Assembly: GCA_019695435.1 (NCBI GenBank)
Contig: JACTVF010000088.1
Location: 1 to 8,589 of the forward strand
DNA: 8,589 nt
Direction of reading: 5' to 3'
DNA from: Methanoregulaceae archaeon
GTDB lineage: Archaea; Halobacteriota; Methanomicrobia; Methanomicrobiales; Methanospirillaceae
The notes beneath the pieces are model-generated. The model worked only from the letters and a program-made list of their open reading frames with translations. It was not told the origin of the DNA and made no database searches. Shown piece by piece: positions 1-4,641 of the stretch. Position 1 is the first letter of the stretch. Each line of letters begins with the position of its first letter. A program made the translations under genes and the position numbers.

Positions 1-212
1 ATCTAGCTCTAGCCTCCCACAAAAAACAGCTAGAAGGTTATTCAGATGGATATTATATTAGATTAGTTCTTGAACCACATAATCAATATGGTGAAAAGAA
101 TGTTATTTGGAATACAGAACCAGATAGAGAATCTATAAATACAATTAAGAAGAATAAAAATATTAAAAAATTAATGGGAACAAATTTTATAGTTAAGGAT
201 TTGTATTTATAA
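1..212 (+). CDS. C-terminal end of an unrecognised gene (partial)
   Basis: The frame beginning at base 3 is open from the left edge to a TAA at 210-212, giving the last 69 residues of a protein that starts outside the window. The visible part mixes a hydrophobic strand-like stretch (YYIRLVLEP) with an acidic/aromatic piece (WNTEPDRES) and a lysine/asparagine-rich tail ending KDLYL. I see no signature motif and cannot name a family. In T4 the gene before 15 is the neck gene 14, but this tail does not resemble gp14 as I remember it. Its stop codon directly abuts the ATG of the next gene (TAA then ATG), so the two are probably co-transcribed and translationally coupled. An exact late promoter octamer lies inside it at 134-141. 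Confidence 0.75.
   Translation, partial: LALASHKKQLEGYSDGYYIRLVLEPHNQYGEKNVIWNTEPDRESINTIKKNKNIKKLMGTNFIVKDLYL
134..141 (+). promoter_or_regulatory. Possible T4-type late promoter octamer inside the upstream gene
   Basis: Exact match to TATAAATA followed by C, as in the T4 late consensus. Transcription would begin near base 147, 66 bases before the gene 15 start codon. It lies inside a coding frame and such octamers occur by chance in DNA this AT-rich, so it is weaker than the three intergenic copies. Confidence 0.35.
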
Positions 213-1142
213 ATGTTAGACAAAACCTATTATTTCACCGATATATTACGCAAAGTTAATTTGGCAATGATTAATTTATTTGGTGGATTACAAGTAGCTA
301 AAAGAGATAATAAAGGAAATATTCTTGAATTTCGGGCTGTTCCTATTCGTTTTGTACATAAACAAAAATTCATTCCTTATTTAACTGATAACTTAGAAGC
401 TAATAAGATGTGGTTTAATCAACATCTTCCACAGATAGCTTTGTTCATTAAGAATATAACTTATAATCCAGAAAAAGTCAGAGGTGGGTTCGATAGTCCT
501 ATTTATAATTATGTTGATATGAATAGTAATACACAAAGAATATTTTCTGGTAGTCCGTGGAAAATTAGTTATTCGTTAGGTATCATTTCAATGCATATGT
601 CTGAAATGAGTATGATACTTGAACAAGTATTACCTCAATTCAATCCATATAAAAATATAACAATACAAGAATGGGATTTCTTACCAAGTTTAACTAGAGA
701 CTTAAAGGTATTATGTGGTGGAACGGTTCAGCCTAATTTTATGGATGAAGTACCTGAAGAAGCTTTCAAGAAAATTGAATTTGAAATTCCTTTTGATGTA
801 GATTGTAATTTTTATTTACCAATTCAAATTAGTGATATTATTAAATATGTTAAATTGGATTTGGGTATCTTAGAAACACAAACAATAGAAACCACATATA
901 ATTTTGCTGTTTCTGGTTTAGATATAAACGATTACAATGTTCTTCCAGAATGGGTAAACCCTGTAACATTAGTTGATACGGTATCTGGATGGACAGATAA
1001 TGTATATCAAGTTAGTGGTGGAGAAGAAATAATAAGTAATACGATTGAACCTCAAATATCCGGTGATTATCATGAATTACCAATAAATACAACTATTATA
1101 CCTTCAGTATGTAGTGAATTTTATCCTAATATTCTCCCTTAA
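213..1142 (+). CDS. 15: Tail sheath stabiliser / tail completion protein, T4 gp15-like
   Basis: This 309-residue protein matches T4 gp15, which forms the hexameric ring that caps the top of the contractile tail, holds the last sheath disc and joins the tail to the neck. Visible correspondences in order: an N-terminal helix with aromatic residues leading to INLFGGLQV (residues 20-28; T4 has GDLFSNIQI), RAVPIRF (41-47; T4 RVPITYA), the LPQIAL...ITYNP stretch (72-86), the most conserved segment LEQVLPQFNPY (136-146; T4 VEQILPYFQPH) and TRDLKVL (161-167; T4 KRDIKIV). It is somewhat longer than T4 gp15 (272), with an extra serine/threonine/acid-rich tail after about residue 240. The N-terminus aligns with T4 from the first residue, which supports this ATG although the nearest purine-rich site (AAGGA at 195-199) is 13 bases away. 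The 3' end overlaps the convergent minus-strand gene by 17 bases. Confidence 0.9.
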   Translation: MLDKTYYFTDILRKVNLAMINLFGGLQVAKRDNKGNILEFRAVPIRFVHKQKFIPYLTDNLEANKMWFNQHLPQIALFIKNITYNPEKVRGGFDSPIYNYVDMNSNTQRIFSGSPWKISYSLGIISMHMSEMSMILEQVLPQFNPYKNITIQEWDFLPSLTRDLKVLCGGTVQPNFMDEVPEEAFKKIEFEIPFDVDCNFYLPIQISDIIKYVKLDLGILETQTIETTYNFAVSGLDINDYNVLPEWVNPVTLVDTVSGWTDNVYQVSGGEEIISNTIEPQISGDYHELPINTTIIPSVCSEFYPNILP

Positions 1143-1278
1143 TAGGTCTTTTACCGCCTTCTTTAGTAAGAGATATAGTAAAGAACGGTATTGGATTAAT
1201 ACACAATCTTTTATTTCTAGGAGAATAATGATATCCTATCCAAAAAGAATGTATTCTAATTAAGAAATCTATCTTCAT
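1126..1278 (-). CDS. Small 50-residue phage protein of unknown function
   Basis: The ATG at 1278-1276 is preceded by TAGGAGATAAA, a textbook ribosome binding site, so this start is preferred over the longer open frame that begins at 1350. The product has 50 residues: a hydrophobic start, a centre rich in aromatic, basic and proline residues (SFWIGYHYSPRNKRLCINP, residues 11-29), then FFTISLTKEGG and a basic tail. From memory it resembles short WIGxHYSxxNxRLCIN-type hypothetical proteins of other large phages, but I cannot verify this and no function is known to me. The ribosome binding site is formed by the last codons of the lipoprotein gene upstream (AGG AGA TAA) and only one base separates that stop from this ATG, so the two are coupled. 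It is the last gene of the minus-strand cassette and overlaps the 3' end of gene 15 by 17 bases tail to tail. Confidence 0.7.
   Translation of the reverse strand: MKIDFLIRIHSFWIGYHYSPRNKRLCINPIPFFTISLTKEGGKRPIKGEY
1152..1190. other. Hairpin at the convergent boundary of gene 15 and the minus-strand cassette
   Basis: TACCG (1152-1156) pairs with CGGTA (1186-1190), and TTCTTTA (1159-1165) pairs with TAAAGAA (1179-1185). Only a CC bulge interrupts the stem and the loop is 13 bases. It begins ten bases after the gene 15 stop and lies inside the 50-residue minus-strand gene. No U-run follows on either strand, so it is not a classical intrinsic terminator. It could still slow or end the converging transcripts or act as a processing site. 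Confidence 0.35.
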
Positions 1279-1279
1279 T

Positions 1280-1510
1280 TTATCTCCTATGCATATTAAT
1301 ACAACTTTCAATTTCAAATGGTTTAACAATAAAAAATTTATGATTTGCATCTTTTACACCATAATCTCCATCAGTATATAAATCTATTATCTGAAGAGTT
1401 TGACCACCTAAAACTGAACAAGCAATATCTCCTTCTTTAAATTTATATTCTCTTTTCACACAACCAATAATCATAACAAAAAAGATTATACCAATTATAA
1501 ATTTATACAT
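1280..1510 (-). CDS. Small phage-encoded lipoprotein
   Basis: This 76-residue protein starts with a short lipoprotein signal peptide: MYK, a hydrophobic core (residues 4-15) and the lipobox MIIGC, with the lipidation cysteine at residue 17. Signal peptidase II cleavage would leave a mature protein of about 60 residues anchored to a membrane. The mature part begins with a charged linker, then KFKEGDIACSVLGG (23-36) and further short strand-like segments. The FxxGD...GG arrangement is typical of small SH3-like barrels found in many phage and bacterial small proteins. The start is well supported: TGGAGGAAAAAA lies directly upstream. The gene overlaps the upstream minus-strand frame by 8 bases and is coupled to the downstream one. 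Known phage lipoproteins such as T5 Llp act in receptor masking or superinfection exclusion; assigning that role here is inference. Confidence 0.82.
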   Translation of the reverse strand: MYKFIIGIIFFVMIIGCVKREYKFKEGDIACSVLGGQTLQIIDLYTDGDYGVKDANHKFFIVKPFEIESCINMHRR

Positions 1511-1802
1511 TTTTTTCCTCCATTTTCTTCATAATTCTTTTAACCTTCTTTTTTACACTTCTCTGAACTGCTTTCAAATTGTTGGTAGCTCCATTTTTTC
1601 CAGAGCGTTTAGAACCTTCACAATTGAAATTTTTATTTCTGATTTTATTTTCCATAAAAACCTCTTCGAAATCGAATTTAAATATATGAAACCAAAAACT
1701 TTCATTTGTTTCAGGATGTCTACACATAATAGCATATTGATGATATTTCGGTCTACACATTAAATCTTCAGCATTACAATAACCAATAGAATATTTACGC
1801 AA
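1503..1802 (-). CDS. Unrecognised basic-tailed protein, probably the 3' part of a frameshifted gene
   Basis: The open frame runs from a stop at 1922-1920 down to the stop at 1503-1505. The only conventional start is TTG at 1802 (AAGGA nine bases before it), giving 99 residues, but the protein-like sequence (FIWDLWRGGSIKELGLYSR) extends upstream of that TTG to about 1919 without any ATG, GTG or TTG. The first half is cysteine- and aromatic-rich (CNAEDLMCRPKYHQYAIMCR, then ESFWFHIFKFDFEEVF). The second half is strongly basic (RSGKNGATNNLKAVQRSVKKK) and could bind nucleic acid. An in-frame ATG at 1655, with GAGG five bases upstream, could also give this basic 50-residue part as a separate product. 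The upstream frame ending at 1862 probably supplies the original N-terminus. I do not recognise the family. Confidence 0.55.
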   Translation of the reverse strand: MRKYSIGYCNAEDLMCRPKYHQYAIMCRHPETNESFWFHIFKFDFEEVFMENKIRNKNFNCEGSKRSGKNGATNNLKAVQRSVKKKVKRIMKKMEEKNV

Positions 1803-1861
1803 TAATTTCTTTCCTTCAGGTGAAGTAACACTTAGAGTTCTGGAATATAAACCTAATTCTT

Positions 1862-1963
1862 TTATACTCCCACCTCTCCATAAATCCCAGATAAAATATG
1901 AATTGAAGATGTTACTGCCCTATAGTTGCTCAACGTATAAAATCCTATATCTTCAAGCTTCAT
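1862..1963 (-). pseudogene. N-terminal fragment of a probable frameshifted gene
   Basis: An ATG at 1963-1961, with AGGAG ten bases upstream, opens a 33-residue frame beginning MKLEDIGFYTLSNYRAVTSS and ending at a TAA at 1864-1862. The start looks genuine: a clear ribosome binding site, an 11-base overlap with the end of the membrane protein gene (typical coupling), and a plausible folded-protein start. The frame closes almost at once, while the next frame (a -1 shift) is open from 1919 to 1503 with no good start of its own. A single-base indel or sequencing error between 1919 and 1862 would join the two into one protein of roughly 150 residues. No classical slippery heptamer in the correct phase is visible, so programmed frameshifting is less likely than a lesion. 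It could also be an independent micro-gene. Confidence 0.5.
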
Positions 1964-2192
1964 TGTAAAGTATCTCCTTTGCGAATTTAATAGCTTCATT
2001 AAACATATCTATATCAAAGCACCATGCTTCTCTTTCGAATTTTCTATCTTCTCTTTCTTCTTTATATATTGACCATAATTCATAAATAGCCCATATTAAA
2101 ATAGGAATGGCAAAAAAAGAATAAGCAATATCTATCCAAATATTTCCTGAACCATAAACTCCACTATATAATATTATAGGTATTGGCATCAT
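1953..2192 (-). CDS. Small single-span membrane protein, probably translated from a leaderless mRNA
   Basis: From the ATG at 2192-2190 this gives 79 residues. An N-terminal hydrophobic PIPIILYSGVYGSG is followed by one clear membrane segment (IDIAYSFFAIPILIWAIYELW, about residues 20-40), then a highly charged stretch (KEEREDRKFERE) and an amphipathic C-terminal tail. The longer open frame has an ATG at 2201, but that ATG overlaps the last two bases of a perfect -10 box, so it cannot be in the transcript. Transcription should begin at about 2193-2192, exactly at the ATG ATG pair, and no Shine-Dalgarno site is available. It is the first gene of the minus-strand cassette, and its stop overlaps the start of the next frame by 11 bases. 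The family is not recognised. A small membrane protein beside a lipoprotein suggests an envelope function, which is inference. Confidence 0.7.
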   Translation of the reverse strand: MMPIPIILYSGVYGSGNIWIDIAYSFFAIPILIWAIYELWSIYKEEREDRKFEREAWCFDIDMFNEAIKFAKEILYNEA

Positions 2193-2199
2193 GGAATAC

Positions 2200-2228
2200 A
2201 TTATAACGGTTTCTTTTCAATTTGTCAA
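2200..2228 (-). promoter_or_regulatory. Perfect sigma70-type promoter for the minus-strand cassette
   Basis: On the minus strand TTGACA (2228-2223) is followed by a 17-base spacer (2222-2206) and TATAAT (2205-2200). Both hexamers and the spacing are the exact consensus for the host housekeeping sigma factor. Transcription is expected to begin at about 2193-2192. It reads away from the terminase into the small minus-strand genes and implies early or constitutive expression without phage factors. Confidence 0.88.
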
Positions 2229-2243
2229 GTAAAAAATTCTTAA

Positions 2244-2251
2244 TATAAATA
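2244..2251 (+). promoter_or_regulatory. T4-type late promoter of the large terminase gene
   Basis: Exact TATAAATA octamer in the space between the divergent minus-strand promoter and the terminase. In T4 the octamer occupies about -13 to -6 and is recognised by sigma factor gp55 with gp33 and the gp45 clamp. With the same geometry +1 falls on base 2257, the A of the terminase ATG, so the message would be leaderless. Confidence 0.65.
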
Positions 2252-2256
2252 ACTAT

Positions 2257-3912
2257 ATGGGAAGAAAACCACTACATAGAGCCAAAAAATATAGAAAAGA
2301 TGAAGAAGGTAAAGTAACAGTATCAGGTACATTAAAAGAATTACCTCTTGATTGTTGCTATGATAAAATTCCGGGTCTCAAACGAGCAAATATCATAGTT
2401 GAATTTACTGAAGAACAAGTTTTAGAAATGTCTAAATGTGCAGTTGATATTGAATATTTTGCAAGAAATTATGTTTTTGTAATTCATCCTGATAAGGGAA
2501 GAGTTCTTTGTGAGTTAAGACCTTATCAGCTTCGGATGATTAAAGCTTTTGCCGAGAATAGATATTCTGTTGCCAAATCAGGTAGACAGTCCGGTAAATC
2601 CATGTCGGCAGCAGTTTTCATACTTCATTCCTTAATCTTTAGTAAAGATAAGAAATCCGCAATCTTAGCAAATAAATTAGCAACCGCAAAAGAAATTCTT
2701 GAAAAGATAAAACTTGCCTATCGTTTACTTCCTTATTGGTTACAGATAGGTGTGGACGAATGGCATAAGACCTCTATGCAACTTGAGAATGGTTGTCATT
2801 GTTTTGCTTCTGCTACTAGTGCCGATGCTATTGTAGGTTTAACTGTTAACGGTATTCTTTATATAGATGAATATGCAAAGATTAGGAGAAGTATTATTGA
2901 TGCCTTCTTGGATACTGTATTTCCAACTATTTCAGCTTCGGTTGAATCCAAGATTATTGTAACCTCAACAAGTAGAGGTATGAATCATTTCTATGAATTA
3001 TGGCAAAAGGCTATAAAGAAAAGAAGTGAATTCTTCCCTGTAGAAGTCAAATGGAATGAAGTTCCCGGAAGAGATGAAAAGTTTAGGCAAAGTGTTATTA
3101 AGAACAAAGGAGAACAACATTTCAATCAGGAATATGCTTGTGCCTTCTTAGGTTCATCCTCAACCCTTGTAAAGGGTTCTATCATAGAAATGATGGATAT
3201 TCAAGATGCTGTTGAAATCCTTAAAGAAGGTAAATTTAGGATATATGCTAAACCAATCATTGATAGAAAAGTAGATGATGTTTTGATAAAGGGTAGAACT
3301 TATGTTGTCGGGGTTGATAGTGCCAAAGGAACAGGTAATGATTATTCAGTTGCTAATGTTTTCGATATAACCACATATCCATTCAGGCAAGTTGCCATTT
3401 ATAGAGTAAATGACAAAACGACAAGAAATTTTGCTGAATATGTGGTTGAAATTGCAAAGATGTTTAATAATGCATATATTATGATTGAAAACAATGACAT
3501 TGGGCAAGCTGTGGTAGATTACATTTGGAACGATGCTGAATATGAAAATTTGGTGAATTATAATACCAAGAATCGTATAGATATCGGTATTAGGAGTACA
3601 CCAAGAACCAAATCTTTAGCAAACGATATTGTAAAACAGCTTATGGAAGATTTTAAATTAGAAATTTGTGATTCTGATACTATATATGAATTATCAAGAT
3701 ATGTAGAATTGAAACCCGGAAAATTTGGAGCAGAAGAAGGGGAAAATGATGATTGTGTTACTTCTATGATTTGGGCTATTTTTATAATTAAAACCAATTA
3801 CTTAGAGGATGATGATATAAAAGATGAAGTAAAAGAAATAGTTAAAGAATTGAAGGATGAAGGAGAAATTGAGACTTTAGATGATGCACCTCTTGATATG
3901 AGAGTTACATAG
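2257..3912 (+). CDS. 17: Terminase large subunit (DNA packaging ATPase and nuclease), T4 gp17-like
   Basis: This 551-residue protein is the packaging motor that pumps DNA into the prohead and cuts the concatemer. The N-terminal ATPase domain has a Walker A motif SGRQSGKS (residues 108-115; T4 SRQLGKT), the VEWxK-like segment at 166-171, Walker B ILYIDEY (200-206, with D204 and E205) and the coupling motif TSTSRG (236-241). The C-terminal RNase H-fold nuclease has D354 in VVGVDSAKGTGNDYS, E411 in MIENNDIG and D498/D499 in GAEEGENDDCVTS, matching the three acidic metal ligands of T4 gp17. All catalytic residues are present. T4 gp17 is 610 residues, so this is a slightly compact version. The ATG at 2257 is the first possible start after an in-frame TAA at 2230; no Shine-Dalgarno site precedes it and a late promoter octamer ends only five bases upstream. 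Confidence 0.96.
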   Translation: MGRKPLHRAKKYRKDEEGKVTVSGTLKELPLDCCYDKIPGLKRANIIVEFTEEQVLEMSKCAVDIEYFARNYVFVIHPDKGRVLCELRPYQLRMIKAFAENRYSVAKSGRQSGKSMSAAVFILHSLIFSKDKKSAILANKLATAKEILEKIKLAYRLLPYWLQIGVDEWHKTSMQLENGCHCFASATSADAIVGLTVNGILYIDEYAKIRRSIIDAFLDTVFPTISASVESKIIVTSTSRGMNHFYELWQKAIKKRSEFFPVEVKWNEVPGRDEKFRQSVIKNKGEQHFNQEYACAFLGSSSTLVKGSIIEMMDIQDAVEILKEGKFRIYAKPIIDRKVDDVLIKGRTYVVGVDSAKGTGNDYSVANVFDITTYPFRQVAIYRVNDKTTRNFAEYVVEIAKMFNNAYIMIENNDIGQAVVDYIWNDAEYENLVNYNTKNRIDIGIRSTPRTKSLANDIVKQLMEDFKLEICDSDTIYELSRYVELKPGKFGAEEGENDDCVTSMIWAIFIIKTNYLEDDDIKDEVKEIVKELKDEGEIETLDDAPLDMRVT

Positions 3913-3927
3913 TAATTTTTCTAATTA

Positions 3928-3935
3928 TATAAATA
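3928..3935 (+). promoter_or_regulatory. T4-type late promoter before the tail-fibre-like gene
   Basis: TATAAATA followed by CTT, 18 bases before the start codon at 3954 and within the 41-base gap after the terminase stop. With T4 geometry transcription starts at 3941, giving a 13-base leader whose first bases are the AAAGG ribosome binding site. It probably also serves the sheath gene downstream. Confidence 0.72.
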
Positions 3936-3953
3936 CTTTAAAAGGTATATGGC

Positions 3954-4607
3954 ATGTCCGTAAAACATAAATTTACAGTAAGCAAAACTCAAAGTTCTGA
4001 CCCTACGATTGTTAGAAATAACGATTGGAATGATAATCATACAGGTATTTTGTATGAGGTTCCTACTGATGATGGGCAATATCCAAATGTTATAACTATA
4101 TCATGGAATCCATCTACAGGTCATAACCATGATGGTAGTACAAGTAGAATTGCACAAAAAGCAAATCAATTAGCCACACCTAGAACCATAAGCGGTGTTG
4201 CCTTTGATGGAACTGCAAATATTGTAATAACCCCTTCCAATATTGGTTTAGGGAATGTTGATAATACGCATGATAATACAAAATCTGTATTATATGCTCA
4301 AACAGCAGGTTCTGCCCCAACAGTAACACACGTTGCTTTTGGTGTACATGCTCTTGGTACTACATATGAATATACTGGTTCAACTGCAAAATATGTAGCA
4401 GTTTGTTACAATTTTGCTAGTAGTGCAAGTATGTTAGCATATAGTGATTCAACAATTAATCCAAGCACTCTTGTAGCTTCGGTAAATGGTATAGGAAATT
4501 TTCAAATAGGATTTTGGGTATTACCCGGAAATGTAACACCACAATATTATAAAATAGTTGGTGCTGGTGGTCTTGGTGCATTACAAGTATGGACAGAGTG
4601 GAATTAA
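3954..4607 (+). CDS. Tail-fibre-like or fibrous decoration protein
   Basis: A 217-residue protein with several hallmarks of phage fibre proteins. It has a short N-terminal region, a GHNHDG motif (residues 56-61), then ATPRTISGVAFDGTANIVIT (from 74) and LGLGNVDNTHDNTK (98-111). The last two closely resemble the collar repeats of lambdoid and other side tail fibres, where they occur in the shaft of the trimer. The rest (about 122-217) is glycine-, serine- and threonine-rich beta structure ending AGGLGALQVWTEWN, like the tip domain of short fibres. There is only one shaft repeat, so it would be a stubby fibre: perhaps an accessory receptor-binding or head/neck-attached fibre rather than the main long fibre. 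Its place between terminase and sheath has no counterpart in T4. AAAGG eight bases before the ATG supports the start. Confidence 0.75.
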   Translation: MSVKHKFTVSKTQSSDPTIVRNNDWNDNHTGILYEVPTDDGQYPNVITISWNPSTGHNHDGSTSRIAQKANQLATPRTISGVAFDGTANIVITPSNIGLGNVDNTHDNTKSVLYAQTAGSAPTVTHVAFGVHALGTTYEYTGSTAKYVAVCYNFASSASMLAYSDSTINPSTLVASVNGIGNFQIGFWVLPGNVTPQYYKIVGAGGLGALQVWTEWN

Positions 4608-4641
4608 AAAGACCTACACTAATTAACAAGGAGATAATAAA

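Noticed and set aside
204..211. TATAAATA octamer on the minus strand near the gene 15 start
   Set aside because: It would drive antisense transcription into the upstream gene; one or two chance matches per strand are expected in DNA this AT-rich.
1279..1350. Longer N-terminus for the 50-residue minus-strand gene starting at 1350
   Set aside because: It would overlap the lipoprotein gene by about 70 bases, while the ATG at 1278 has an ideal TAGGAG site.
1862..1919. Programmed -1 ribosomal frameshift site
   Set aside because: No X XXY YYZ heptamer in the right phase and no clear downstream stem were found, so a lesion or separate genes is favoured.
3558..3797. 79-residue minus-strand open frame inside the terminase gene
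   Set aside because: It lies wholly antisense to the conserved nuclease domain and has no ribosome binding site or protein-like features.
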